Assembly (NCBI RefSeq): GCF_020991415.1
Contig: NZ_JAJMOY010000001.1
Location: 496,001 to 560,000, forward strand
Length of the DNA stretch: 64,000 nt
DNA from: Flavobacterium sp. ENC
GTDB taxonomy: Bacteria > Bacteroidota > Bacteroidia > Flavobacteriales > Flavobacteriaceae
Direction: 5' to 3'
Below the pieces are notes generated by a model. The model worked only from the letters and a program-made list of their open reading frames with translations, was not told the DNA's origin and ran no database searches. The translations under genes were made by a program, and so were the position numbers. Below are positions 45,093-54,188 of this stretch, piece after piece (the first letter of the stretch is position 1; every line of letters begins with the position of its first letter).

Positions 45093-47939
45093 ATGAAAAA
45101 AAACTTACTTTTTCTGGCTGCTTTTCTCTTAGCAATTCAGACATGGGCACAACAAGTTCAAATTACAGAATCTTCCGGCTGGCTCGAATCAGCATTTGTA
45201 AAATGGCAACCCGTTAGCAATGCACAAAGTTACAATGTGTATTACACAGGCCAGGGTATCACCGATCAAAAAATTGACGATCAGCTGATCAGAAGCTATG
45301 GCAGCTATTTCCGTGCTGACATTCCGGGTCTTAAAGCGGGAGCTTATACCGTAAAAGTCAAACCGGTAATTTCAGGAACCGAAGGAACGGGAAGTACAAC
45401 AGGTACTTTAACCGTCGTAGCTCAGGATCGTAACGGATTTGCTTTTGACAGCGGAAGAGTTCCGGGAGGATACAAAATTGACGGTACCCCAAAAGATAAT
45501 GCCGTAATTGTTTACATTACGCAAAACACAAAAAACACGGTTTCCCTTGATATTACAGGAGCCAGTGCCAATCCTTGTGTTGGACTGCAAAACATATTAT
45601 ATGCGATAAAAAAAGGGAAAGACACACGTCCGTTTATTTTTCGTCTTATCGGAAATATTACTGATTTGACCGTGATGGAAGGTGGCGATGTGGTAATTGA
45701 AAATGCGAATAACGCCTCAAGTTATGTCACTTTTGAAGGAGTCGGAACTGACGCAGTTGCAAACGGCTGGGGAGTTCGCCTTAAGGCAGCTTCCAACATT
45801 GAAGTCAGCAATCTGGGTTTTATGAATTGTAACAGTACTGCCGGAGATAATGTCGGAATGCAGCAGGATAACGACCACATCTGGGTGCACAATTGCGATT
45901 TATTCTACGGAAATGCAGGCAGCGACGCCGATCAGATAAAGGGTGATGGTGCTCTCGATAATAAAACCTCTACGTACATTACACTATCCTACAACCACTT
46001 TTGGGATAACGGAAAAGCAAGTTTATTAGGATTAAGCGAAGGAACAACAGCTGGTTTGTATATCACTTATCATCACAACTGGTTCGACCACTCCGATTCG
46101 CGTCATCCACGTGTGAGATATTACTCGGCTCACATTTACAACAATTATTTTGATGGTGTTGCGAAATATGGTTCGGGTTCTACTTTAGGTTCTTCCCTGT
46201 TTGTAGAAGGCAATTATTTCAGAAACAGCAAACATCCGATGCTGACTTCCCTTCAGGGCACTGATATTTGGGACGAAGCCAATCAGGTCAATAATGCCGG
46301 AACAATGGGTACCTTCTCCGGTGAAGCCGGAGGTTCGATTAAAGCGTTCAATAATACTTTCGATGCTGATATTGCGACTAACAACATGCGTTTTGTAGCC
46401 TATGGTGATACTAATCCGCTTTATAATATTTCCGGTAAAATCAGTTCAACCACCGACTTTGATGCTTATGTAGCCTCATCAAGAGGTGAAGTAGTGAGCA
46501 GCAATGTGAAATCAAAATCAGGCGCCAATACTTATAACAATTTCGATACTAATGCTGCACTTTATGTTAAAAACCTAACGGTAGAACAACCTGCTACAGC
46601 CAAAACCCAAACAATTCAATACTCAGGGCGTGTTTCCGGTGGTGACTTAAAATGGACTTTTAACAATGCAACAGATGACACATCATCGCTTGTCATTACA
46701 GCATTAAAATCAGCCCTGACGAACTATACAAGTACATTAGTTGCCGTACAAGGAGAATCAAATCCTCCGGCTGGTTCACAAACGCTAAGTTCAGGTTCAA
46801 ACAATAACCAATCCATAACAAGCGGTTCAGCTATTGGCACAATCGTATTTACCTGGGGAGGAACTGCGACAGACGCAACGGTGACAGGATTGCCTGCTTC
46901 GGGAATCAGTTTTGTCAAAAATACGACAGCCAAAACCATTACGATTACGGGAACACCCACCGCAACTGTATCCTATTCGATCGCCACAACCGGTACTGCA
47001 GGTTCACCGGCAACAGGTTCAGGAACAATAACGATAACTGCAGCGGGTAATCAAACCCTGACTTCAACAAGCAATAACAACCAGACGGTAGCAAGCGGTA
47101 CCGCAATTGGTTCGATTGTTTTCACCTGGGGCGGAAATGCAACAGATGCCACTGTAACCGGTTTACCGGCAGCCGGTCTTAGTTTTGTAAAAAATACAAC
47201 TGCTAAAACCATCACCATTACAGGGACGCCAACGGCAACACTATCCTATTCTATTGCCACAACCGGAACTGCAGGTACACCGGCAACAGGTTCCGGGACT
47301 ATAACCGTAACTACTGGCGGAGGTTCTTCCGGAAATCAAATACACAATTTTACTACATCAGGGAAAACAAGTTCTTTTTACACTATTACAGGAAACATGA
47401 ACTCCACCGCCGGATCTGTAACTTATGACGGATTGACCTTAACAGCGCGTTTAAAAATTGAATCCAGTACTTCTATAACGTATACCACAACGGCTGCCTC
47501 TACTTTAACTTTGGTTTTTGATTCCAATTTTACCGGAACGATAAAAGTAAACAATGTATCGTATACTGCTGCTGCCGGAATCGTTACAGCATCAATTCCT
47601 GCCGGGACAAATACGATCACCAAAGGATCGGTTGCTAATTTATTTTATATCAGTACCGCTTATAACGGAGGAACTCTGCGTGTAACACAAAACGAAGCAA
47701 AACAAACTGAAACTGCAAAAGCACTGGTATATCCTAATCCTGTTTCAGAAATGTTATACATATCAAATTCAGGGCAAAGTATAGAAAAAGTCGAAATTTA
47801 CAATATGTCCGCGTCCTTAGTTAAAACTTCAGGAAAAGGCAGTGAAACAATCGATGTAAGCAGTTTAACTCCTGGAACCTACTTTGCTAAAATACAGACT
47901 TCAGAAGGCACTTTTAGCCGAACGATTATAAAGAAATAA
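45093..47939 (+). CDS. Secreted pectate lyase (PL1 type) with type IX secretion sorting domain
   Basis: The 948-residue protein has a signal peptide (about 1-19) and a fibronectin-III-like domain (about 21-110). The parallel beta-helix of polysaccharide lyase family 1 follows (about 115-490): [38 protein letters not shown] with RHPR at 337-340, and YNNYFDGV. Next are two almost identical 91-residue Ig-like repeats (DNA 46773-47045 and 47046-47318), a beta-rich carbohydrate-binding-like module (about 750-865), and a C-terminal sorting domain (about 876-948, [12 protein letters not shown] ... [16 protein letters not shown]). It cleaves polygalacturonate by beta-elimination outside the cell, exported by the T9SS. 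No pectin-specific transporter is adjacent. Confidence 0.93.
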   Translation: MKKNLLFLAAFLLAIQTWAQQVQITESSGWLESAFVKWQPVSNAQSYNVYYTGQGITDQKIDDQLIRSYGSYFRADIPGLKAGAYTVKVKPVISGTEGTGSTTGTLTVVAQDRNGFAFDSGRVPGGYKIDGTPKDNAVIVYITQNTKNTVSLDITGASANPCVGLQNILYAIKKGKDTRPFIFRLIGNITDLTVMEGGDVVIENANNASSYVTFEGVGTDAVANGWGVRLKAASNIEVSNLGFMNCNSTAGDNVGMQQDNDHIWVHNCDLFYGNAGSDADQIKGDGALDNKTSTYITLSYNHFWDNGKASLLGLSEGTTAGLYITYHHNWFDHSDSRHPRVRYYSAHIYNNYFDGVAKYGSGSTLGSSLFVEGNYFRNSKHPMLTSLQGTDIWDEANQVNNAGTMGTFSGEAGGSIKAFNNTFDADIATNNMRFVAYGDTNPLYNISGKISSTTDFDAYVASSRGEVVSSNVKSKSGANTYNNFDTNAALYVKNLTVEQPATAKTQTIQYSGRVSGGDLKWTFNNATDDTSSLVITALKSALTNYTSTLVAVQGESNPPAGSQTLSSGSNNNQSITSGSAIGTIVFTWGGTATDATVTGLPASGISFVKNTTAKTITITGTPTATVSYSIATTGTAGSPATGSGTITITAAGNQTLTSTSNNNQTVASGTAIGSIVFTWGGNATDATVTGLPAAGLSFVKNTTAKTITITGTPTATLSYSIATTGTAGTPATGSGTITVTTGGGSSGNQIHNFTTSGKTSSFYTITGNMNSTAGSVTYDGLTLTARLKIESSTSITYTTTAASTLTLVFDSNFTGTIKVNNVSYTAAAGIVTASIPAGTNTITKGSVANLFYISTAYNGGTLRVTQNEAKQTETAKALVYPNPVSEMLYISNSGQSIEKVEIYNMSASLVKTSGKGSETIDVSSLTPGTYFAKIQTSEGTFSRTIIKK
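46773..47318 (+). repeat. Tandem 273-bp repeat inside the pectate lyase gene
   Basis: Two units of exactly 273 bp (91 codons) follow each other: 46773-47045 and 47046-47318. Each encodes QTL-S-NNNQ-(I/V)[23 protein letters not shown] and ends with [21 protein letters not shown] residues. Most protein differences are conservative, while many codons differ at the third position, so the duplication is not very recent or has been maintained. Confidence 0.9.
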
Positions 47940-47959
47940 TACCATAACTTTTTATCAAA

Positions 47960-47991
47960 GAAAAAGGCTTCCAAAAATGGAAGCCTTTTTT
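47960..47991. terminator. Terminator between pectate lyase and aldehyde dehydrogenase genes
   Basis: AAAAAGGCTTCC pairs with GGAAGCCTTTTT around an A-rich loop; runs on both sides allow use by both convergent genes. Confidence 0.9.
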
Positions 47992-48009
47992 AATATTTAA
48001 ATCAAAATA

Positions 48010-49563
48010 TTACAAATCAAATTTTATTCCCTGTGCCAATGGCAGACTGGTGGTATAATTGATCGTATTGGTTTGACGTCTCATGTATATTTTCCAGGCA
48101 TCCGAACCTGATTCGCGACCGCCCCCGGTTTCTTTTTCTCCTCCAAATGCACCTCCTATTTCAGCACCTGAAGTTCCAATATTGACATTGGCAATTCCAC
48201 AGTCAGATCCTGTAACCGAAAGGAATCTCTCTGCTTCACGTAAATTATTCGTCATAATTGCGGAGGATAATCCTTGTGCTACTCCGTTTTGAACATCAAT
48301 TGCATTTTCTACATCTCCTGAATATTTCACTAAGTATAAAACCGGAGCGAAAGTTTCGTGCTGTACAATTTCAAATGAATTTTCAGCTTCTGCAATTGCC
48401 GGTTTTACATAACAGCCGCTTTCGTAGCCTTCGCCTGAAAGCACTCCGCCTTCTACCAGAATCGTTCCGCCTTCAGCTACTACTTTATTCAGAGCCTGTG
48501 CATACATCGCTACGGCATGGGTATCAATTAGCGGTCCGACATGATTATTTTCGTCAAGCGGATTTCCGATTCTTAATTGTTTGTAAGCGGCTATCAGAGC
48601 ATCTCTTACTTTATCATAAATACTTTCGTGAATGATTAGTCTTCGTGTTGAAGTACAACGTTGTCCTGCAGTACCTACAGCTCCAAAAACAGCACCTATA
48701 ACGGTCATTTTGATATCGGCATCGGGAGTAACAATAATGGCATTATTTCCTCCTAATTCCAATAACGATTTTCCTAGACGACCTGCAACTGTTTGTGCCA
48801 CGATTTTTCCCATTCGGGTGGAACCTGTAGCGGAAATTAAAGGAATACGGGTATCAGCCGTCATTAGTTCCCCTATTTTGTAATCACCATTGATCAGACA
48901 TGAAATTCCTTCCGGTAAATTATTTTCTTTGATCACCTGTGCCATAATATTTTGACACGCAATTCCACAAAGTGGTGTTTTCTCTGAAGGTTTCCAAACA
49001 CACACATCTCCTGAAATCCAGGCTAAAGCGGTATTCCACGCCCAGACTGCAACCGGAAAGTTAAATGCGGAAATAATTCCAACAACTCCTAAAGAATGAT
49101 ATTGCTCGTACATACGGTGTCCGGGTCTCTCCGAGTGCATGGTTAATCCGTGAAGCTGTCGTGACAAACCAACCGCAAAATCACAGATATCAATCATTTC
49201 CTGTACTTCCCCATACCCTTCCTGAAGTGATTTTCCCATTTCATAAGAAACCAATTTTCCAAGGGCTTCTTTGTTCTGACGTAATTTTTCTCCAAACTGA
49301 CGGACAATTTCACCACGCTGCGGAGCCGGAATTAACCTAAAAGTTTTGAAAGCAGCTGTAGCCGACTGCATAACTTTTTCATAATCTTCAGCCGTTGATG
49401 TTTTTACGGAAGCAATTAATTTTCCATCCACCGGTGAATAACTTTCCAGGATTGCTCCTGATGAAAAGTTTTGCAATCCTGTAGATGTTCCTTCATTTAT
49501 CGTTTTGATGCCCAATTTTTCCAGAGCCTCATTCATTCCAAATTGTGATGCTATTGTTGTCAT
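48010..49563 (-). CDS. Aldehyde dehydrogenase of the ALDH7 (antiquitin) type
   Basis: The 517-residue enzyme has the ALDH catalytic residues Glu269 (LELGGNN) and Cys303 (GQRCTSTRR), plus the NAD-binding ISATGSTRMG segment. The overall wording (YHSLGVVGIISAFNFPVAVWAWN; GIANVNIGTSGAEIGGAFGGEKETGGGRE, quoted in part) matches the antiquitin/alpha-aminoadipic semialdehyde dehydrogenase group (bacterial AmaB/Pcd). It probably oxidises L-aminoadipate semialdehyde (piperideine-6-carboxylate) in lysine breakdown; a wider aldehyde range is possible. No other lysine catabolic gene is adjacent. It is divergent from the phosphodiesterase gene. Confidence 0.9.
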   Translation of the reverse strand: MTTIASQFGMNEALEKLGIKTINEGTSTGLQNFSSGAILESYSPVDGKLIASVKTSTAEDYEKVMQSATAAFKTFRLIPAPQRGEIVRQFGEKLRQNKEALGKLVSYEMGKSLQEGYGEVQEMIDICDFAVGLSRQLHGLTMHSERPGHRMYEQYHSLGVVGIISAFNFPVAVWAWNTALAWISGDVCVWKPSEKTPLCGIACQNIMAQVIKENNLPEGISCLINGDYKIGELMTADTRIPLISATGSTRMGKIVAQTVAGRLGKSLLELGGNNAIIVTPDADIKMTVIGAVFGAVGTAGQRCTSTRRLIIHESIYDKVRDALIAAYKQLRIGNPLDENNHVGPLIDTHAVAMYAQALNKVVAEGGTILVEGGVLSGEGYESGCYVKPAIAEAENSFEIVQHETFAPVLYLVKYSGDVENAIDVQNGVAQGLSSAIMTNNLREAERFLSVTGSDCGIANVNIGTSGAEIGGAFGGEKETGGGRESGSDAWKIYMRRQTNTINYTTSLPLAQGIKFDL

Positions 49564-49743
49564 TGTAACTTTTTTAGTTAAAATTGTTATATTTTTTTGT
49601 AAAGATATTGTTTCGAGTTGAATTTTGATTTAATTATGTTGTTAAAAACAAAGTAAATTTAGGGTTATTAAACAGGAATTATAAAAGTATGTGGTAATTT
49701 ATTGCCATTATTTAATGAAATTTGCATCATCAAACTATTAGAC

Positions 49744-50703
49744 ATGACATTTTTCAATAAACTTCTGATCTGTTTTCTTTTATTATCTGGTTCCGCTTTT
49801 TCTCAAAAACTACAACAAGCAGCTTTTCAGGTTGTTCCCTTAGGAGTAAAGGGAGGTATTGACGAAAAAAACCTGTCGGCTTATTTGCTGGCGCCGGCAA
49901 AAACCAATGATTATATCTGCCTTGATGCCGGCACTGTAAACGCAGGAATCGAAAAAGCGATTGAAAAGAAAACATTCAAAATCTCCACCTCTGAGGTTTT
50001 ACGAAAATATATCAAAGGGTATTTGATTTCCCACGCCCATTTGGATCATGTATCGGGTTTGATTATTAATTCCCCTGCGGACTCCTCAAAGACTGTTTAT
50101 GCCACTGGTAAATGCATGGAAATGATGGAAAATCATTATTTCAACGATCAGACGTGGGCTAATTTTGGTGATCAGGGACCCGGATTTCCTTTGAAAAAAT
50201 ACCATTTCCAGACTTTGACTCCTAACGAGGAAACTCCTGTTACCAATACGACAATGACAGTGAAAGCTTTTCCTTTAAGTCATGTCAATCCGTTTGAAAG
50301 TACTGCCTTTCTAATTAGAAATGGTGAAAACTATGCCCTATATCTCGGAGATACAGGACCGGACGAAGTAGAGAAAAGCACTCATTTAAAGGAGTTATGG
50401 ACAGCGATTGCGCCACTGGTTAAAAACAAACAACTGAAAGGAATTTTTATTGAAGTTTCATTCCCCAACGAACAGCCGGATCAATTCTTATTTGGACATT
50501 TAACTCCAAATTATTTAATGAAAGAACTTCATATTCTGGAAGAACTGGCCGGAAAAGATACATTGAAAGGTTTTAAAATTATTGTTACCCATTTAAAACC
50601 GCCGACCAAAAACATTACTAAAATTAAGGAACAACTTAAAACTCAAAATGATTTGGGAGTGCAACTCATTTATCCGGAGCAAGGAAAACGTTTTGATTTG
50701 TAG
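49744..50703 (+). CDS. Secreted class-II 3',5'-cyclic-nucleotide phosphodiesterase (metallo-beta-lactamase fold)
   Basis: From the ATG at 49744 the protein has 319 residues with a signal peptide (MTFFNKLLICFLLLSGSAFSQ). The mature part has the metal site SHAHLDH (His97, His99, Asp101, His102), then SHVNPFESTAFLI, YLGDTGPDE and EVSFPNEQP...LFGHLTP, which match the class-II cAMP phosphodiesterase family (PDE1 of yeast, CpdP of Vibrio), not RNase Z. The signal peptide places it in the periplasm or outside, so the substrate may be extracellular cAMP (inference). The start at TTG 49702 is rejected because it would bury the signal peptide. Confidence 0.85.
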   Translation: MTFFNKLLICFLLLSGSAFSQKLQQAAFQVVPLGVKGGIDEKNLSAYLLAPAKTNDYICLDAGTVNAGIEKAIEKKTFKISTSEVLRKYIKGYLISHAHLDHVSGLIINSPADSSKTVYATGKCMEMMENHYFNDQTWANFGDQGPGFPLKKYHFQTLTPNEETPVTNTTMTVKAFPLSHVNPFESTAFLIRNGENYALYLGDTGPDEVEKSTHLKELWTAIAPLVKNKQLKGIFIEVSFPNEQPDQFLFGHLTPNYLMKELHILEELAGKDTLKGFKIIVTHLKPPTKNITKIKEQLKTQNDLGVQLIYPEQGKRFDL

Positions 50704-50710
50704 GAATTAT

Positions 50711-50747
50711 CCAAACCCGACAGGTTTTAAAAACCTGTCGGGTTTGA
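50711..50747. terminator. Terminator between phosphodiesterase and hydroxyanthranilate dioxygenase genes
   Basis: AAACCCGACAGGTTTT pairs with AAAACCTGTCGGGTTT; strong symmetrical stem between convergent genes. Confidence 0.9.
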
Positions 50748-50762
50748 AATTTGACAGCTTCA

Positions 50763-51302
50763 CTATTTTTTCGCTACAAATCGGGGATCAGATTCCATAA
50801 CGGTTCCGCAGTTATCACAGGTTCTTAATTCTTCCGAATTATAAAAGTGTTCGAAGTGTGGTAAAAAGTCTTTCTCTATATTATGTAGTTCAAAAAAGAC
50901 TTCATACAATTTATGATTGCAGTTATCACAATGCCAAAGCAAACCGTCTGTATAGCCTTTTCCAGCCCGTTTACGCTCGATCACCAGACCGATGGAACCT
51001 TCGGAACGCACCGGAGAATGCGGAATTTTTGCCGGATGAAGGTACATATCACCTGCATTTAAAATCATTTCTTTGCGCTCTCCATCTTCCTGAATTACTA
51101 CTTTTATACTTCCTTCCAACTGGTAAAAAAGTTCTTCAGTTTCGTTATAGTGATAATCTTTTCTGGCGTTTGGTCCTGCAACAATCATGACGATATAATC
51201 ACCCGAATCTACGTAAAGATTTTTATTCCCAACCGGTGGTTTCAATAATTGACGATTTTCCTCAATCCATTTGGTGAGGTTGAAAGGTTTTGCTATTGCC
51301 AT
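50763..51302 (-). CDS. nbaC: 3-hydroxyanthranilate 3,4-dioxygenase
   Basis: The 179-residue cupin enzyme shows the iron ligands in DYHYNETEELFYQLEG and YLHPAKIPHSP, and the C-terminal rubredoxin-like site with two CxxC pairs (CDNC twice) found in bacterial homologues. It opens the ring of 3-hydroxyanthranilate in the kynurenine pathway, leading to quinolinate (NAD precursor) or further breakdown. Other kynurenine pathway genes are not in this window. Confidence 0.93.
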   Translation of the reverse strand: MAIAKPFNLTKWIEENRQLLKPPVGNKNLYVDSGDYIVMIVAGPNARKDYHYNETEELFYQLEGSIKVVIQEDGERKEMILNAGDMYLHPAKIPHSPVRSEGSIGLVIERKRAGKGYTDGLLWHCDNCNHKLYEVFFELHNIEKDFLPHFEHFYNSEELRTCDNCGTVMESDPRFVAKK

Positions 51303-51382
51303 TTTATCCTTAATTTATATAATTGCTAAGTTAGGGAAAAGTTTTCAGTCGCAGTGGCAGTATACAGCTTAAAAACCGGGAT

Positions 51383-51460
51383 TCAGTTTTCAGTCGCAGT
51401 CTCAGTTTACAGTCTAAAACCTGAACCTACACTGGAAACTGAGACTGAGACTGAAACTGA
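51383..51460. repeat. Inverted repeat between the dioxygenase and EEP genes
   Basis: Arms 51383-51413 and 51431-51460 are reverse complements with one indel and about two mismatches; they consist of CAGTCTCAGTTT-like words. A third, similar segment (TCAGTCGCAGTGGCAG) lies at 51345-51360. The wording of the right arm recurs at 54144-54172. Confidence 0.8.
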
Positions 51461-51463
51461 AAC

Positions 51464-52573
51464 TTACTTAACTTCTTTTATCAGATACAGATAAACCGGA
51501 AAGTGATCACTGAAACCCACTTCCGTTAAAGTATGCCGTAACGGATATCCCTTGTAGTTTCCGGAGGTTTGAATAAGATAGGGTTTATTGAAAATTCCCG
51601 CTTTCCAGAATTTGAAAGAATCAAAGTCCGGTTTTATTAAAGATTCGGAGAGTATGATCTGATCGAAAATATCCCAGGAATCCCTAAAAGCCAGCGTTCC
51701 CATTCCTTTCGCTAACATTTCTTCAAACGGATTAAAAATACCAAACTCTGGTACTTCCGATTTTTTTCCTTTGGCTCCTAAAGCAATTTTAAAGCTTTTA
51801 TTATGAGGCCCATCATTGAAATCACCCATTGAAATCACCTTAGCATCGGGATTTATGTGCTGTAAGGAATCAATAATTTTTCGATTTAAAGCCCCTGCAG
51901 CTTCCCGGTATTTGGCTGTCGCTTTTTCTCCTCCTGACCGCGAAGGCCAGTGATTGACGATTATGCTTATTTCTTCCCCTTCCAAAAATCCTGTAATTAA
52001 AAGCTGGTCTCTCGTAAAAACCCGATTGTTGGGAACCACTATAACCTTTTCTTCCACTGAGTCTACTTCCATTTTTTCTTCTGTTTTTTCTTCTTTTACA
52101 GTACTCCTGTTTTTATAGATGTTTAAAGGGATATTCGAAAAGGAAGTCGGTCTGAAAAATTTCTTCTGATATAATAAAGCAACATCTATTCCGCGTTTGT
52201 CAGGAGAATCAAAATGAATGATTCCATAATCATAGGACTGTAATTGGGGCTGCCGGATCAAATCTTCCAGAACGCCCCGGTTTTCAATTTCAGAACCTCC
52301 TATTAAAACAGGTGCATTGGTGTTTTCAGGCGTTCCGATTTCGGACAAGACCCTGGCAAGGTTCTTTAATTTCTGCCGGTATTTTGCATCCGTCCAGTTT
52401 TGTAGTCCGGCCGGAGTCCATTCATCGTCATTGGTTGCGGGATCGTTGATGGTGTCAAAAAGATTTTCGAAATTGTAGAACGCAACGGTATGTATTTTAA
52501 ACTTTTTAGGCTGGGCAAATCCCCATGATAGTACAAAAAACAAAAAGAGAGAAAACCTGATAATCTTACCCAT
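51464..52573 (-). CDS. Exported endonuclease/exonuclease/phosphatase-family protein
   Basis: From the ATG at 52573 the product has 369 residues with a signal peptide (MGKIIRFSLFLFFVLSWGFAQ). The EEP fold is shown by AFYNFENLFDT, GGSEIENRG (metal-binding Glu), VNHWPSRSGG, SMGDFNDGP (catalytic Asp/Asn) and the final FSDHFPVYL (catalytic Asp-His). The Ca/Mg-dependent hydrolases of this kind cut DNA or phosphoesters. Export suggests scavenging of extracellular nucleic acid or lipid phosphate; the substrate is not certain. An acidic insertion (EEKTEEKMEVDSVEEK) lies near residue 170. Confidence 0.85.
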   Translation of the reverse strand: MGKIIRFSLFLFFVLSWGFAQPKKFKIHTVAFYNFENLFDTINDPATNDDEWTPAGLQNWTDAKYRQKLKNLARVLSEIGTPENTNAPVLIGGSEIENRGVLEDLIRQPQLQSYDYGIIHFDSPDKRGIDVALLYQKKFFRPTSFSNIPLNIYKNRSTVKEEKTEEKMEVDSVEEKVIVVPNNRVFTRDQLLITGFLEGEEISIIVNHWPSRSGGEKATAKYREAAGALNRKIIDSLQHINPDAKVISMGDFNDGPHNKSFKIALGAKGKKSEVPEFGIFNPFEEMLAKGMGTLAFRDSWDIFDQIILSESLIKPDFDSFKFWKAGIFNKPYLIQTSGNYKGYPLRHTLTEVGFSDHFPVYLYLIKEVK

Positions 52574-52609
52574 ATTACTTAACGAATTTAAAAAGGCACA
52601 ATTTAGCAA

Positions 52610-52728
52610 ATTAATTATTTGTAAGAAATTTATATTAATTTTATTTTGAATTTAATTTTTGTTTCTCTCAAAATGCTTGTAACTTGCCTGCAAAACCTGC
52701 ACCTCAACAGATAACCCTCTCCAAATGA
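52610..52728. other. Gap upstream of the serine hydrolase remnant
   Basis: AT-rich region that should hold the minus-strand promoter of the EEP gene. No clear TAnnTTTG box and no larger coding remnant could be recognised. It may include scrambled residues of the broken hydrolase gene. Confidence 0.4.
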
Positions 52729-52935
52729 AAAATTTCAATTCAAAAGGAAATCAAAGAAAAAAGTCAGTTAAAATATTCCTTTCACAATGGAAATCCGGGA
52801 ACATTTTTAACCAAAGTATATCTTTGTCCCGCCATTAATAAAGCTTTCCTTATTTTTGCCAACATACAATCTGAAGAAGCCGATAAAGGATTAATGCTTC
52901 TTCTGGAGGAATTACAAAAACAATATGGCGGTTAA
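52729..52935 (+). pseudogene. C-terminal remnant of a serine hydrolase (class C beta-lactamase-like) gene
   Basis: An open stretch of 68 codons without a start codon ends at TAA 52933-52935 and is preceded in frame by TGA at 52726. It encodes LKYSFHNGNPGTFLTKVYLC, then PAINKAFLIFANIQSEEADK and a helical end LLLEELQKQYGG. 'HNG-x-PG' followed by a hydrophobic strand and 'N' is how beta-lactamase-related serine hydrolases (penicillin-binding-protein-like) look around their KTG-equivalent motif (H-N-G) and final strand and helix. The catalytic SxxK and YxN parts are missing. I take it as a decayed gene end; it lies 49 bp before the LD-carboxypeptidase gene, another cell-wall-related enzyme. Confidence 0.6.
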
Positions 52936-52984
52936 TTTTAGCCGAAATCTTAAAAATAATTTATAATTTTAAGCAAAAGATATT

Positions 52985-53989
52985 ATGAACACGAGCTGCT
53001 TTCAACATATAAAGAAACGTTTTACCTTTTGTAAAATCGTATTTCTTACTTTTGCCTTGCATTCATTCACCTGTCAATCCCAACAAAAGATGATTACACC
53101 ACCTTATTTACAAAAAGGAGATACAGTAGCTATTTTAGCAACAGCCAGAAAAAATATAGATGATAATCTTAAACCTACCATAGACTTATTGCACAGCTGG
53201 GGCTTAGAAGCCGTAATTGGAAGCACTATCGGTCTTGATGTAAATCAATTGGCCGGGACTGACGAACAGCGTGCTGCAGATTTTCAGAAACAATTGGACA
53301 ATCCAAACATTAAAGCCATTTGGTGTGTCCGTGGGGGATATGGAACGGTGAGAATGATTGATCTTTTGGATTTTACCAAATTCAGACAACATCCCAAATG
53401 GATTATTGGATTTAGCGACGTTACCGTTTTGCACAATCACCTGAATACGATGGGTTATAAATCTATACACGGGGTGATGCCGGTCACTATTCCGCGTGCT
53501 ACTCCTGCCGCGATCAGTTCGATGAAAGCAGGTCTATTTGGTGAACCTCTGTCCTATACTGTCGGGCCGGATAAAATGAATCGTTATGGAAAAGCAACCG
53601 GAGAATTAGTAGGTGGAAATTTATCGATACTCTATAGTTTATTAGGCTCACCATCTGCCATAGATTGCAAGGATAAAATTTTATTTATTGAAGATCTGGA
53701 CGAATATCTTTATCATATTGACCGTATGATGATGAACCTGAGACGCAACGGCTGTATCGAAAACCTCAAAGGAATAATTGTTGGTGGGATGACTAAAATG
53801 AAGGACAACGAAGTGCCGTGGGGTAAAAATGCTGTTGAAATCGTAGATGATGTGACTAAAAAATACAACATTCCGGTAATTTTCAATTTCCCGGCCGGTC
53901 ATATTCAGGACAACAGGGCTTTAATCATGGGAAGTACTATTACCATAGAAGTTAATGAATCCGGAAGTACTGTTGTCTTCAACAAATAA
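52985..53989 (+). CDS. LD-carboxypeptidase (peptidase family S66), exported
   Basis: The 334-residue protein has an N-terminal signal-like stretch ending near CQSQQ. It then follows the S66 pattern: LQKGDTVAILATAR, WCVRGGYGTVRMIDLLD, the nucleophile Ser144 in IIGFSDVTVLH, the catalytic Glu in FIEDLDEYLYHIDRM and the catalytic His in FPAGHIQDNRAL. It removes the terminal D-Ala from L,D-tetrapeptides during murein recycling, or acts on related peptides. The apparent signal peptide is unusual for E. coli LdcA (cytoplasmic) but common among Bacteroidota homologues. A lipoprotein at Cys32 is possible. Confidence 0.88.
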   Translation: MNTSCFQHIKKRFTFCKIVFLTFALHSFTCQSQQKMITPPYLQKGDTVAILATARKNIDDNLKPTIDLLHSWGLEAVIGSTIGLDVNQLAGTDEQRAADFQKQLDNPNIKAIWCVRGGYGTVRMIDLLDFTKFRQHPKWIIGFSDVTVLHNHLNTMGYKSIHGVMPVTIPRATPAAISSMKAGLFGEPLSYTVGPDKMNRYGKATGELVGGNLSILYSLLGSPSAIDCKDKILFIEDLDEYLYHIDRMMMNLRRNGCIENLKGIIVGGMTKMKDNEVPWGKNAVEIVDDVTKKYNIPVIFNFPAGHIQDNRALIMGSTITIEVNESGSTVVFNK

Positions 53990-54045
53990 TACTTTCCAAA
54001 CAATTCCTTAAATTAAGGAAGAGTTTTAAATACCACAATATAAAT

Positions 54046-54117
54046 CACGCAAAGTCGCAAAGTCGCAAAGTCGCAAAGCCATTCATTTTGAACTTTGCGA
54101 CTTTGCGTCTTTGCGTG
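54046..54117. repeat. Inverted repeat built from tandem 8-mers
   Basis: CACGCAAAG followed by TCGCAAAG units (54046-54078) faces CTTTGCG-type units at 54093-54117; the outer 25 nt of each arm pair with one mismatch. The unit TCGCAAAG occurs three times in tandem in the left arm. It lies between the LD-carboxypeptidase gene and yraN. Confidence 0.85.
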
Positions 54118-54143
54118 CCATCATAATTCACAAAAAAAAAATC

Positions 54144-54172
54144 CAAACTGAAACTGAGACTGAGACTGAGAC
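54144..54172 (+). repeat. Short repeat tract (ACTGAG)n before yraN
   Basis: Tandem GAGACT/GAAACT units, the same wording as the right arm of the repeat at 51431-51460, but without a facing arm nearby. Read in frame with the downstream gene it would give a TETETETET tract, which is why that longer frame was rejected. Confidence 0.7.
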
Positions 54173-54188
54173 TAAAAAAACTAAAAAA

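Noticed and set aside
54111..54188. N-terminal extension of YraN with a TETETETET tract
   Set aside because: It comes from an intergenic repeat tract; the family start MAEHNELGKKGEELA is at 54189.
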